Shown here in pieces: positions 25,696 through 35,098 of a DNA stretch of 64,000 nucleotides (positions are counted from its first letter, which is position 1; the number at the start of each line of letters is the position of its first letter). The notes under the pieces are model-generated. The model had not been told where the DNA came from, did not search any database, and saw only the letters and a program-made list of their open reading frames with translations. The translations under genes were made by a program, and so were the position numbers. This stretch comes from Alkalibacterium sp049389645 (GTDB lineage Bacteria > Bacillota > Bacilli > Lactobacillales > Carnobacteriaceae_A): positions 2,232,001-2,296,000 of the forward strand of contig NZ_CP186540.1 in the NCBI RefSeq assembly GCF_049389645.1, written 5' to 3'.

Positions 25696-26733
25696 ATGAA
25701 TTTAGAAACGATTCAAATCGAAGAAGTTAAAAAGGAAGAAACAGCATTTGAAACAAGAGAAGGTTTGAAATCCACATTACTCGAAGAAGCAGCGCGTCAA
25801 AGAGGATACAAAGTTGAAAGATTAACCTATGATACAATGATCCTTACAATAGAAGGAAAAGAATTACTTTTCAGAGATATGAATGGACCGCTCTCATCCG
25901 CAGCCATGATGAGGATCGTGGATGACAAGTATCTCGCAAGGGCATTGATCAAGAATGAAAATGTTCGTACACCTGATTCAACTTACTTGAGAGTTTTTGA
26001 ACGTGAAGAAATAAAAGCCTTTGCGAATCAAATAGGTTATCCGGTCGTTTTGAAACCAAACAATTTATCACGAGGAGAAGGCGTCTATACCAATGTCGAC
26101 AGTGATGAATCACTAGACCGCCATCTTGATAAAATCTCGATGCTGATAGGAAATGATTTTGAGCGAATCCTGATTGAAAAACAATTTAATGGAGATGATT
26201 ATCGTTTCTATGTCGTTGATGGAGAAGTGCTGGCTGTTTCAAAACGTGCACGTGCGAATGTAACAGGTGACGGAGAACACACCATCCTAGAACTGATTCA
26301 AGAAAAGAATGAACGTCGATCCAAAGATCGAGATTTAAAGAATTTTTTAATTCCTATAGATAAAACAAAACTAGGACGACTATTTAGAGAAGGACGTACA
26401 TTCGAAACAATTCCCCAAAAAGATGAAGCTATTGTTATTCGTGATGAATCGAATATTGCAAGTGGCGGAGAAGGCATCGATTTTACTGATACTGTTCATC
26501 CAGATTTCAATGAATTAGCCATCAAAGCTATACAAGCTGTTCCCGGGTTTCATTATGGTGGGGTGGATGTCATTGCGGACGACATCACTGAAGAACCTAA
26601 TGCAACTAATTATGTTGTTACAGAAATCGAATTCAGTCCAGGTCCTTTGAGCATGTTTCATTGGCAAGGCGAACAGCGAGACATGGCGAATCCTATACTC
26701 GATTTTTATCTTAAACACCTTGATGAACTTTAA
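25696..26733 (+). CDS. ATP-grasp ligase related to glutathione synthetase/cyanophycin synthetase
   Basis: A 345-residue ATP-grasp protein. KPNNLSRGEGVYTNV is the nucleotide-binding loop, and a GDGEHTILELIQEKNERR segment resembles the ATP-grasp domain of GshF and CphA. EIEFSPGPLSMFHW is near the metal site. It lacks the gamma-glutamylcysteine ligase domain of GshF and the Mur-ligase domain of CphA. It probably joins an amino acid or small peptide, but the product is unknown. The start is either GTG 25693 or ATG 25696. A two-codon ATG-AAG-TGA sits between the GGAGG site and the start, which may lower translation. Confidence 0.72.
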   Translation: MNLETIQIEEVKKEETAFETREGLKSTLLEEAARQRGYKVERLTYDTMILTIEGKELLFRDMNGPLSSAAMMRIVDDKYLARALIKNENVRTPDSTYLRVFEREEIKAFANQIGYPVVLKPNNLSRGEGVYTNVDSDESLDRHLDKISMLIGNDFERILIEKQFNGDDYRFYVVDGEVLAVSKRARANVTGDGEHTILELIQEKNERRSKDRDLKNFLIPIDKTKLGRLFREGRTFETIPQKDEAIVIRDESNIASGGEGIDFTDTVHPDFNELAIKAIQAVPGFHYGGVDVIADDITEEPNATNYVVTEIEFSPGPLSMFHWQGEQRDMANPILDFYLKHLDEL

Positions 26734-26744
26734 ATAGTCAATAG

Positions 26745-26790
26745 CAGACGCTGGAAGGAGAAACCTAACCTTTTAGCGGCTGTTTTTTTT
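26745..26790 (+). terminator. Intrinsic terminator
   Basis: CAGACGCTGGAAGG at 26745-26758 pairs, with mismatches and G-T pairs, with CCTTTTAGCGGCTG at 26769-26782, followed by eight T. It ends the ATP-grasp transcript. Confidence 0.75.
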
Positions 26791-26873
26791 ATATTCGCAT
26801 AAATAAATAAATATATATGAACTTTTGTTTAAGATATATTAAAAAAATACAGGTAATGTTAATAATTTACTAT

Positions 26874-26887
26874 AGTATGCGCTTTCA
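26874..26887 (+). promoter_or_regulatory. Candidate cre site before the sugar transporter
   Basis: AGTATGCGCTTTCA matches 12 of 14 positions of the cre consensus TGWNANCGNTNWCA. It overlaps the TATAGT at 26871-26876, which could be a -10 element, 66 bases before the binding-protein start. CcpA control of this sugar transporter is therefore plausible. Confidence 0.4.
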
Positions 26888-26952
26888 AAAAATGTAGATA
26901 GTGACTAAAATAAACTAAGATACAAAAAATAGTGAATGAGAGGGGTAAGAAT

Positions 26953-28131
26953 ATGTTAAACATGGTAAAGGGTTCAAGATTATTATTTATGACAGGGTTA
27001 TTAAGTTTCGTTTTAGCTGGATGCAATGGAGATACTGAGGGTGAGGTAACAGAAACGACAGATGAGGATACAACCGAAGAGGTCGATTCAGATACGGATG
27101 AAGATTCAAATGGTGGACTGGATGTCGGAATAGTTTTACCAACTCGTGATGAACCTCGTTGGGTACAAGATGAACAACGATTCATGGATGCATTATCTGA
27201 TTCAGACTATACGACAGAAATTTTGTTCAGTCAGGGTTCAGCAGCAAATGAATTACAAAACGTGGAAACCTTAATCAGCAAAGGAATCGACGTTTTGATT
27301 ATGAGCCCACATGATGGTGACGCAGCAGGAGCAGCAGCTCAAGCAGCAGCTGACGAAGGCATTACAGTCATTGCGTATGACCGCTTGATAACAAGTACAG
27401 AAGCAGTTGATTACTACGTTACTTTTGATAGTTTAGCTGTTGGTGAAGCTCAAGGGCAATATTTGATTGACAGTGCAGAAGGATCAAACATTCCTTTGTA
27501 TCTATATGCTGGAGCATCATCCGACAATAATGCGTTCCTTTTCTTTGAAGGTGCATGGTCAGTACTTCAACCTAAAATTGCTGATGGGACATTTGTGATT
27601 GCGAATTCAAGTGAAGCAGAAGCTTTATCAGACACTGCTGAATTGACACGTGACGAAATGGGCAGCATCATGGGTCAAATCACAACAAACTGGGATCCAA
27701 ACGAAGCAATCAATAAAGCTCAAACACATTTGACTTCAGCAGGAGATGATCTTAAAGGAGACATCGCTATCCTAGCACCAAATGATGGCACAGCCCGTTC
27801 GATCGCTGATACATTTGCTTCAGACAATGATATTACAAGTTATATTATAACAGGCCAAGATGCAGAAAAAGCCTCTATTCAATATATAATTGATGGCAAA
27901 CAATCTATGACAGTATTTAAAGATGTTAGACGATTAGTGGAAGATGCTATGGGTATGGCTATTACAATATTAGATGGCAACACGCCTGAAACGACTGGTT
28001 CCTATGATAATGGTGCTAAAGAAGTAGAAGCCATGCAATCAGAAGTCATTGTTGTAGACGAAGATAATGTACAAGCTGAGTTGATTGATTCTGGTTATTA
28101 TGAAGCAAGTGAGTTTACAGGTTTAGACTAA
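26953..28131 (+). CDS. chvE: ChvE-like sugar-binding lipoprotein of an ABC importer
   Basis: A 392-residue lipoprotein precursor with lipobox LAGC and an acidic Asp/Glu/Thr linker. The mature part is a periplasmic-binding-protein-4 fold: VGIVLPTRDEPRWVQD, IVLM-type second strand ISKGIDVLIMSPHDG, IAYDRLI and TGQDAEKASIQYI. The pattern is closest to ChvE/MmsE, which bind several monosaccharides including xylose, galactose and arabinose. The matching ATPase and permease follow. Start 26953 follows AGAGGGG; an earlier GTG at 26932 would put the ribosome site inside the gene. A hairpin after the gene probably sets a higher level of this subunit. Confidence 0.85.
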   Translation: MLNMVKGSRLLFMTGLLSFVLAGCNGDTEGEVTETTDEDTTEEVDSDTDEDSNGGLDVGIVLPTRDEPRWVQDEQRFMDALSDSDYTTEILFSQGSAANELQNVETLISKGIDVLIMSPHDGDAAGAAAQAAADEGITVIAYDRLITSTEAVDYYVTFDSLAVGEAQGQYLIDSAEGSNIPLYLYAGASSDNNAFLFFEGAWSVLQPKIADGTFVIANSSEAEALSDTAELTRDEMGSIMGQITTNWDPNEAINKAQTHLTSAGDDLKGDIAILAPNDGTARSIADTFASDNDITSYIITGQDAEKASIQYIIDGKQSMTVFKDVRRLVEDAMGMAITILDGNTPETTGSYDNGAKEVEAMQSEVIVVDEDNVQAELIDSGYYEASEFTGLD

Positions 28132-28157
28132 TCGTAATGATGAAAAATAGAAAGATG

Positions 28158-28189
28158 AAATAGTGATAGCTTGCTATCACTATTTCTTA
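28158..28189 (+). terminator. Intercistronic hairpin / partial terminator
   Basis: AAATAGTGATAGC at 28158-28170 pairs with GCTATCACTATTT at 28173-28185, followed by a short T-rich stretch. It lies between the binding-protein gene and the ATPase gene, where read-through control often raises the binding protein relative to the transporter. Confidence 0.7.
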
Positions 28190-28222
28190 TTCTAAATGTC
28201 TTTAATGAAGGTGGGAGGATTT

Positions 28223-29743
28223 ATGGCTGAAAACATTCTTGAAATGCACAATATTACTAAAGAATTTCCTGGTGTAAAAGCATTAGACAATGTTACTTTT
28301 CAAGTGGAAAAAGGTGAAATCCACTGTCTGGTCGGCGAAAATGGCGCAGGAAAATCTACGTTGATGAAAGTATTGAGTGGCGTGTATCCGTACGGGGAAT
28401 ATGAAGGCGACATCGTATTGGATGGGAAAGTACAGCAGTTCAACACGATCAATGATAGTGAAAGAGCGGGTATTGCCATTATTTATCAGGAACTGGCTCT
28501 CTTTCCTGATTTACCAGTATATGAAAATATTTATATTGGAAATGAAGTCAAGAATGGCGGTATTATAAACTGGAATCAAACCATTATTAAATCCAAGGAA
28601 ATGCTGAAGAAAGTCAATTTAAAAGTTAAACCCGAAACACTAATAAAAGATTTAGGAGTCGGAAAACAACAATTGGTTGAAATTGCCAAGGCATTGAGCA
28701 AAGACGTTCAACTTCTGATTTTAGATGAACCTACCGCAGCACTTAATGAAGATGACAGTGCCAATTTATTAGAGTTGATAAAAGCGCTGAAAAATCAGGG
28801 GATCACCTGCATCATGATCACCCATAAATTGAAAGAGGTAGTAACGATTTCGGATAAAGTGACTGTACTCCGTGATGGTCAGACCATCTGTACGCTGGAT
28901 GCAAGCAAAGGGGAAGTGAACGAACGCACGATAATCAAACATATGGTGGGCCGAGAGTTAAGTGATATATTTCCGAAGAGACCAGAAAACAACTTTGGAG
29001 AGACTATTCTTGAACTCAAGGACTGGTCGGCTTATGATCAGCAGTTAGGACGCTATGTTGTGAAAAAAGCGGATATAACTTTGAAAAAAGGTGAAATCAT
29101 TGGTCTTGCAGGCTTAATGGGTTCAGGAAGGACCGAACTTGCCTTGAGTATGTTTGGAAATCCAAGAAACTACAAATTAAAAGGGACGCTTTTGCTTAAT
29201 AATGAGGAAAAAAATTTCCGACATACGAGTGATGCAATCAAAGAAGGTATCGCCTATGTAACCGAAGACCGTAAGGGGAATGGATTGTTTCTGACCCAAA
29301 ACATCACCAACAATATTACAGCAGCAAACTTAAAAGGTGTGTCGAGTAAAGGGATACTTAATAACAATGAAGAGGTCACAGTGGCTGAAAGTTATAAAAA
29401 TTCCATCCATATCAAGTCTTCGTCTATTAATCAGCTGGTTGGGAAGCTTAGTGGCGGAAATCAGCAAAAGGTATCCATTAGTAAGTGGCTTTTTGTTTCA
29501 CCTGATATATTGATCTTGGATGAGCCGACTCGTGGCATTGATGTAGGAGCTAAGTTTGAGATTTATACAGTCATGAATGAATTGATCAGCCGTGGCATGA
29601 GTATTATCATGATATCTTCAGAATTGGGAGAAATATTAGGGATGAGTGACCGTATCTATGTCATGGCTGAAGGAGAAATTAAAGGCGAAGTCAAATCTCA
29701 AGAAGCTAATCAGGAAAACATTATGGAACTTGCGACACAATAG
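28223..29743 (+). CDS. mmsA: Sugar ABC importer ATPase, two-domain (MmsA/GguA type)
   Basis: A 506-residue protein with two tandem ABC domains. The first has Walker A GENGAGKST, signature LGVGKQQ and Walker B LLILDEPTAAL. The second has GLMGSGRTE in place of a normal Walker A, signature LSGGNQQK and Walker B ILILDEPTRGID. Degenerate second sites are usual in carbohydrate class-2 importers. The N-terminus (MHNITKEFPGVKALDNV) closely resembles GguA/MmsA. It powers uptake with the permease that begins 12 bases later. Start 28223 follows GGGAGG. Confidence 0.92.
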   Translation: MAENILEMHNITKEFPGVKALDNVTFQVEKGEIHCLVGENGAGKSTLMKVLSGVYPYGEYEGDIVLDGKVQQFNTINDSERAGIAIIYQELALFPDLPVYENIYIGNEVKNGGIINWNQTIIKSKEMLKKVNLKVKPETLIKDLGVGKQQLVEIAKALSKDVQLLILDEPTAALNEDDSANLLELIKALKNQGITCIMITHKLKEVVTISDKVTVLRDGQTICTLDASKGEVNERTIIKHMVGRELSDIFPKRPENNFGETILELKDWSAYDQQLGRYVVKKADITLKKGEIIGLAGLMGSGRTELALSMFGNPRNYKLKGTLLLNNEEKNFRHTSDAIKEGIAYVTEDRKGNGLFLTQNITNNITAANLKGVSSKGILNNNEEVTVAESYKNSIHIKSSSINQLVGKLSGGNQQKVSISKWLFVSPDILILDEPTRGIDVGAKFEIYTVMNELISRGMSIIMISSELGEILGMSDRIYVMAEGEIKGEVKSQEANQENIMELATQ

Positions 29744-29755
29744 GAGGATAAACGA

Positions 29756-30931
29756 ATGAAAATAGTGAATGAAGCAAAAATGTTAATAAGGGAAAACATC
29801 CGAGATTACGGCATGTTCATCGCGCTCTTTTTCATCATGATTGTGTTTAATCTGTTGACAAATGGCATGTTCATGTCCTCTCGTAATATCAGTAATTTGT
29901 TGGATTCAGCCGGTTACATCGCAGTTCTGGCGGTTGGCATGACGCTTGTTATCGTCATACGGCACATCGACTTATCAGTAGGTTATATAGCTGGTTTTCT
30001 AGGAGCAGTATCTGCCATATTACTTATGCAATATAGCTTGTCCGTTTTTATCGTCATTCCAATTATCCTGTTACTCGGAATTTTAATTGGTTTCTTTAAC
30101 GGCTTCCTTATCGCTCAGTTAGGGATCCCTGCCTTTGTCGCTACGTTGGCCGGGATGTTGGTTTTCAGGGGCGCGTTGCTGCAAGTGACCGCAGGCACAG
30201 GAACAATAATTGTCCAGAATGATTTCTTTAATGCGATCGGTAATGGATTCATTCCATCCTTTGCGATGATAAATGATCTGCATCTTTTGACGCTGTTGAT
30301 TGGATTGGTTACTATTTTATTTTTTTCTTATGGTGAAATCAAAACTAGAAGCGATAAAAAGAAATATAATTTCGACGTGGTTTCTACAGGGATTTTCTTA
30401 CTTAAAATGGTGTTTCTCTCTTTGATCATTGGCTATATTACGATCATCTTGGCGGGATATAACGGCTTTTCATGGACAGTGATCATAGTTCTGTTAGTCA
30501 CCATGATCTATCACTTCATTACAAGTAAAACAGTATTGGGTCGTCAAATATATGCTGTAGGAAGTAATCCCGAGGCTGCTCACTTAAGTGGAATAAATGT
30601 TAAGAAAGTTACATTTATGGTGATGGGTTCTATGTCCATGCTTGCCGCACTTTCAGGGATCATGTATACATCTCGTTTGCAATCTGCTACGACAACAGCT
30701 GGAATGTTATTCGAACTCGATGCGATTGCAGCAGCTTATGTAGGCGGTGTTTCATCAGCAGGCGGTGTGGGTAAAGTAACCGGTGCTATTATTGGTGCAA
30801 TCGTCATGGCCTCTCTCACGAATGGCATGAATTTGATGGGTGTCGGTATTTCATATCAGTATATGATTCGTGGTGGAGTATTGGCAGGAGCCGTTATCTT
30901 TGATGTCATGACAAGAAAAAGAGGGAAGTAA
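29756..30931 (+). CDS. mmsB: Sugar ABC importer permease (MmsB/GguB type)
   Basis: A 391-residue permease of the BPD_transp_2 family with about ten membrane spans. It has the RHIDLSVGYIAGF motif of ribose/xylose-class permeases, a GxPAFVATLAGMLVFRG segment, and the ATPase-contacting VGSNPEAAHLSGINV loop. It is slightly longer than RbsC because of a central loop (TRSDKKKYNF), as in GguB. It follows the ATPase by 12 bases in the same operon and is ended by a terminator. Confidence 0.92.
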   Translation: MKIVNEAKMLIRENIRDYGMFIALFFIMIVFNLLTNGMFMSSRNISNLLDSAGYIAVLAVGMTLVIVIRHIDLSVGYIAGFLGAVSAILLMQYSLSVFIVIPIILLLGILIGFFNGFLIAQLGIPAFVATLAGMLVFRGALLQVTAGTGTIIVQNDFFNAIGNGFIPSFAMINDLHLLTLLIGLVTILFFSYGEIKTRSDKKKYNFDVVSTGIFLLKMVFLSLIIGYITIILAGYNGFSWTVIIVLLVTMIYHFITSKTVLGRQIYAVGSNPEAAHLSGINVKKVTFMVMGSMSMLAALSGIMYTSRLQSATTTAGMLFELDAIAAAYVGGVSSAGGVGKVTGAIIGAIVMASLTNGMNLMGVGISYQYMIRGGVLAGAVIFDVMTRKRGK

Positions 30932-30986
30932 GCGCAAAAGAAAAATGGATAAAACAAATAGATTAAAAAAACGATAATTTAATAAG

Positions 30987-31047
30987 AACTCTGCAATAAT
31001 AAACGAATAGGATAAAAAAATCCATTCGCATGTTGCAGAGTTTTTAT
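30987..31047 (+). terminator. Intrinsic terminator after the importer operon
   Basis: AACTCTGCAA at 30987-30996 pairs with TTGCAGAGTT at 31033-31042, with an inner ACGAATAGGAT / ATCCATTCG stem, then TTTATTG. It separates the importer operon from the sensing operon. Confidence 0.8.
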
Positions 31048-31093
31048 TGTTTTTATTGTCAGAGACAAGTTAAAACTGTAAAATGAATAGATG

Positions 31094-31107
31094 TTAAAAC
31101 GTTTACA
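31094..31107 (+). promoter_or_regulatory. Candidate cre site before the sugar-sensing operon
   Basis: TTAAAACGTTTACA agrees with the cre consensus at 13 of 14 positions and has the typical central CG and palindromic ACGTTTACA half. It lies 19 bases before the TTG start, so CcpA bound here would block transcription of the sensing operon when preferred sugars are available. Confidence 0.65.
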
Positions 31108-31125
31108 TAAAAAGGGGCCACTATA

Positions 31126-32097
31126 TTGAATAAATCATTGAGCATTATGGCTGTGTTGATTCTAAGTGTGCTCAGCTACTTAACTTATATTTCAGCAGAA
31201 AGCGTCATTAATTCAGATTGGAAGGAACCCCTGCCACTTGCGAGTCAACAATACCGACTGGTGCTGATCACACAAGATGTTGATACACCTTTTTGGAATA
31301 GTGTAGCCAAAGGTGCAAGTGAACTAGCCGAACTAGAAGGCGTAATGCTCGAAAATTTGGGTAACTACGGCAAAAATGAGGAAGCATTCTTAAGTAATCT
31401 GGAATTGGCTATTCATTCAAAAGTAGATGGAATTATTGTGCAAGGGCTCGATAAGGAAAAATTTAAGGAATTGACAAAAATAAAAGCCGCTTTTTATGGC
31501 ATCCCCGTGATCACGATTGCAGAAGATGTTCCAATAGAGGAAAGTCTGCGGCGAACTTATGTCGGATCGAATCATTTTAAAGCGGGCAAACTGATTGCGG
31601 AACAGTTGATCTTGGATATGGGAGATTCTGGTGAGGTAGCACTCATGTATGATCAGGAGCCACAACATTATCAATCACTCCGACTGAATGGCATTAAAGC
31701 CGTATTCAGAAAATATCCTAATATCTCAGTAATAGATGTAAGAACGGATACCTCCAAAGAAAAGGTTATGGCAACGACCCAAAATCTATTGAACAATCAT
31801 CCTGAAATAGAAGGCTTTGTTGCGATCAATTCGGAGGTCACCTCGGGAATGATCCAGGAAATCAGTCGACGAAAACAAATTGAGCCCTTATTTATTTATT
31901 CCTTTGATGATCACGCTGATATTGAAGGGCTGTTCCAGCAAGGTAAATTGGATGCTATCGTAGCACAGGATCCTGAAATGATGGGTAGATTGGGAGTGGA
32001 ATTGCTTATTGAATGGTTGGAGGGGGAGAGCGCTCCCCTTGATTTTGATGGCTATTTTACCCCCGTTACAATCGTGAAAGAGAAGGATGAGTTATGA
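31126..32097 (+). CDS. Membrane-anchored sugar-binding sensor (XylFII-like)
   Basis: A 323-residue protein with an N-terminal uncleaved-looking hydrophobic anchor (about 5-22) and a periplasmic-binding-protein-4 domain: LVLITQDVDTPFWNSVAKGA, KVDGIIVQGL, PVITIAEDVP, YVGSNHFKAG. No lipobox cysteine. In the clostridial XylFII-LytS-YesN system the equivalent protein binds xylose and signals to the kinase. Here it directly precedes a LytS-type kinase, whose ATG overlaps its stop (ATGA), and a YesN-type regulator. It starts with TTG, supported by AAAGGGG. The ligand is probably a pentose, by neighbourhood, but that is inferred. Confidence 0.78.
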   Translation: MNKSLSIMAVLILSVLSYLTYISAESVINSDWKEPLPLASQQYRLVLITQDVDTPFWNSVAKGASELAELEGVMLENLGNYGKNEEAFLSNLELAIHSKVDGIIVQGLDKEKFKELTKIKAAFYGIPVITIAEDVPIEESLRRTYVGSNHFKAGKLIAEQLILDMGDSGEVALMYDQEPQHYQSLRLNGIKAVFRKYPNISVIDVRTDTSKEKVMATTQNLLNNHPEIEGFVAINSEVTSGMIQEISRRKQIEPLFIYSFDDHADIEGLFQQGKLDAIVAQDPEMMGRLGVELLIEWLEGESAPLDFDGYFTPVTIVKEKDEL

Positions 32098-33542
32098 ATA
32101 CCATACAGAAGAAGATTTTCTCTTTAATTTCCGTAATTGTACTTATCATGATGGGGATTTGGATTGCTTTATCCATGTATATTAGTCAAACTCATGATCA
32201 GTATAACTCCATTTTACAAAGATACTTGGTTTTGAATGAAGTAAATGAAGAAAGTCAGGATTTAATCATGGACTTAAATAACTATCTTTATGACCCGACA
32301 TCAACGAATCTAAGAGCCATCGATGAAAGAGAATTGAAGATACAAAATATGGAAAATGAGATTTGGAACTTGGGTCATTCGGAAAACGAGTTTGAACTGC
32401 TCAACTACATTCATCTGATGGATAGTCTGATGGAGACCGTAGAAAGATCGATCAGCCTTTCCAATCAGGAAGAATCTGAGGCAGCAATACGCGAATTCAA
32501 TGACGCTACTCGAATTGCTAATTATATTTCAGATACAAAAACCGCACTAGTCGAAACAGAATTGGAAACATATGATGTCGTATATAGAGGGATCATTGCC
32601 AGGTCGACGGAGTTAAATCGTTTTGGAATATGGCTGATACTTCTGCTAACAGCGACCTTAGTGATTTTTTCTTATTTGTTGTCGCGAAGCATAACCCGTC
32701 CGATTATACAGTTGACGGAAGCAGCTAATACATTATCAAAAGGAGATTTCAATAAAGTTGTCACCGTTCACTCAAATGACGAATTTGATTTTTTAGCGAA
32801 GACATTCAATCGAATGCGGTTGAATATCAATAACTTGATACAAGAAATCCAAGAGCAGGCGGAATTGGAAAAAGAACTACAAGACAATAAAATCTTGTTG
32901 CAGGAAAGTCAATTCCGCAGTCTGCAAAGTCAGATCAATCCTCATTTCTTATTCAATACGTTGAACACTATATCGAAAAAAGCATACCTCGAAGGATCAT
33001 TACAAACAAGCGATATGTTGGTTAATGTCGCAGATTTATTGCGGTATAATCTGAAAAGTCTCGACCGTTCAGTGACTTTGTTGGAAGAAGTCACTATCCT
33101 GAAAAGATATATGGCCATACAAAAAGCAAGATATACAGAAAGATTGATCTTTTTGGAAGACATCGATAGTTCCCTTTTGCATGTTCAGCTTCCGGCACTC
33201 ACACTTCAGCCTATTATTGAGAATGCCATCATATATTCTGTTGAACCGCGGGAGGACGGTGGGGAAATCATTTTCAGCGTGAACGATGCAGAAGCTTATG
33301 TAAGAATTGATATAGAAGATGATGGACCGGGAATGTCCGAGGAAAAAGCGGATAAACTGCTGAAGGGATTACTTGTACCAAAAGAGGGCCATTCAACTGG
33401 GATAGGATTCATCAATGTGGTTAAACGTATGCAACTATTTTTTGAAGCTGATAATCTGATTCAAATTGAAAGTACCCTTGGAAAAGGAACCAAAATTACT
33501 CTCTATATTCCAAAGCAAAGGAGTCTGAAGGAAAATGCCTAA
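32094..33542 (+). CDS. LytS/YesM-type sensor histidine kinase
   Basis: A 482-residue kinase: membrane span at about 9-30, an extracellular helical domain, second span at about 178-198, a HAMP domain (ITRPIIQLTEAANTLSKGDFN), a coiled coil, and the His_kinase domain with the phospho-acceptor histidine in SQINPHFLFNTLN. The ATP-binding part shows QPIIENAII, DDGPGMS and STGIGFINV. Kinases of this type pair with AraC-domain regulators, and one follows with overlapping ends. The preceding sugar-binding sensor probably contacts its extracellular domain. Its start overlaps the sensor's stop by four bases, indicating translational coupling. Confidence 0.9.
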   Translation: MNTIQKKIFSLISVIVLIMMGIWIALSMYISQTHDQYNSILQRYLVLNEVNEESQDLIMDLNNYLYDPTSTNLRAIDERELKIQNMENEIWNLGHSENEFELLNYIHLMDSLMETVERSISLSNQEESEAAIREFNDATRIANYISDTKTALVETELETYDVVYRGIIARSTELNRFGIWLILLLTATLVIFSYLLSRSITRPIIQLTEAANTLSKGDFNKVVTVHSNDEFDFLAKTFNRMRLNINNLIQEIQEQAELEKELQDNKILLQESQFRSLQSQINPHFLFNTLNTISKKAYLEGSLQTSDMLVNVADLLRYNLKSLDRSVTLLEEVTILKRYMAIQKARYTERLIFLEDIDSSLLHVQLPALTLQPIIENAIIYSVEPREDGGEIIFSVNDAEAYVRIDIEDDGPGMSEEKADKLLKGLLVPKEGHSTGIGFINVVKRMQLFFEADNLIQIESTLGKGTKITLYIPKQRSLKENA

Positions 33543-35085
33543 AATAATGATTGTGGATGATGAGGAAATAGAACGCGTGAGTATGCAGAAAATCTTGTCA
33601 GAGTCTTTTGAAGGACTGGAAATGGCCGAAGCAAAAAATGGACGGATGGCTATTGATTTATCCAGTAGTTTCAAACCAGATATAATTTTAATGGACATCA
33701 AAATGCCTGGAATGAATGGTTTGGATGCAATCAAGGAAATTATGATGGATTTTCCGACTATAAAGTTTGTAATGGTGACGGCTCATGACACCTTCCAATT
33801 TGCAAGAGAGGCGATAAAGCTAGGTGTAAAGGACTATCTGTTAAAACCTAGCAAAATAAGTGAGATCGTAGCGACTGTGGAAAAAGTCATCAAAGAAATA
33901 GAAGTGGAGCAGGAAAGAATAGAAAAAGACATAAAACATGATCTTCAATTTGAAAAGTCGAGAAGGGTACTGGAAACGGACATGGTTACCCAGCTGTTGT
34001 TCGATCATGTCCATGAAGTGCATGTTGATACGTTGATGGATATGCTCGAGATAAAATCAGCAGATGAGATGTTTGTTATGGTTATTCTTGTTCCAGAACG
34101 GTTTGAAAAGGTTTATGCGCAATGGGTCAATCAAATAAAAGAATTAGGTAGTGTATGGGTTGGTGCTCTGCATGGTAGGCACTTTCCATTGATCGTTTTT
34201 CGAAATAACGAAAATAGTTATCGGTCTCAGGTTACTACAATCGTGAAAAACGGCTTGAAAGACAGCCAAAATAAACGTGGTTGTGAATGGTTTGTCGGCA
34301 TAGGTGAGATTTATGAATCACTGGATCAAATGAAAGAGTCATACCACGAAGCATTGATTGCTATGATGGACGTCACGAGGGCAGGGACGTATCGGTTTTA
34401 TAAGGATATTAATACTGAGCCTAATTATGGTGATGCACTGATGGAAAAATACAAGGGAGAATTTTTGGATCAAGTAAGACTAGGAGAATGGGGGAAAATC
34501 AAAAATCATTTGGTGATGCTGATAAAATCTTATGAAAAAGAAAAGATTCCCTTAGAACATACGAAACAACGGATCATGGAATTGATTTGGAGGATATATC
34601 ATACGCTCGCTGAAATGGGGATCGATATCAAATCGGGACATTACTTTTTAAAAGAGCAATCTTATCAACAATTCGTTGAGGAAATCGGAATGTATATTGA
34701 GGAGATCAATCTTCAGTATGAGCGCATATATAACTGCAATGAACAGGATACGATTCATCAAATCAAGCAGTATATTAAAAATCACTCAAGTGAAAATATA
34801 TCTTTGGAAATGTTAGGAGATAGGGTGGGCTTGAGTGCCATTTATATCAGTAAATTGTTTAAAGAAAAGCTGAACATCAATTATATAGATTATTTGACTC
34901 TATGCCGTGTGGATAAGGCAAAAGAATACATGTTGTTTCCAGAAAAAAGTATCAAGGAAATTGCATTTGAAGTGGGTTATCATGACCCGAACTATTTCAG
35001 TAAAGTATTTAAAAAACAAGTAGGGGTATCACCCAAGAAATATCGGGATAAAATACTTGGATTTTCAGTTTCTTCTAGTGAATAA
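33535..35085 (+). CDS. YesN-type response regulator with AraC DNA-binding domain
   Basis: A 516-residue regulator. The receiver domain spans about 1-120, with acidic pocket VDDEE, phospho-acceptor aspartate in ILMDIKMPG and the conserved lysine in LLKPSK. A long middle region is followed by two AraC helix-turn-helix motifs near the C-terminus (LEMLGDRVGLSAIYISKLFKE and IKEIAFEVGYHDPNYFSKVFKK). It overlaps the kinase gene by eight bases. By analogy with the clostridial system it probably activates the adjacent sugar importer and xylF genes when the sugar sensor is occupied. Confidence 0.9.
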   Translation: MPKIMIVDDEEIERVSMQKILSESFEGLEMAEAKNGRMAIDLSSSFKPDIILMDIKMPGMNGLDAIKEIMMDFPTIKFVMVTAHDTFQFAREAIKLGVKDYLLKPSKISEIVATVEKVIKEIEVEQERIEKDIKHDLQFEKSRRVLETDMVTQLLFDHVHEVHVDTLMDMLEIKSADEMFVMVILVPERFEKVYAQWVNQIKELGSVWVGALHGRHFPLIVFRNNENSYRSQVTTIVKNGLKDSQNKRGCEWFVGIGEIYESLDQMKESYHEALIAMMDVTRAGTYRFYKDINTEPNYGDALMEKYKGEFLDQVRLGEWGKIKNHLVMLIKSYEKEKIPLEHTKQRIMELIWRIYHTLAEMGIDIKSGHYFLKEQSYQQFVEEIGMYIEEINLQYERIYNCNEQDTIHQIKQYIKNHSSENISLEMLGDRVGLSAIYISKLFKEKLNINYIDYLTLCRVDKAKEYMLFPEKSIKEIAFEVGYHDPNYFSKVFKKQVGVSPKKYRDKILGFSVSSSE

Positions 35086-35098
35086 GGGAGGTCAATCA

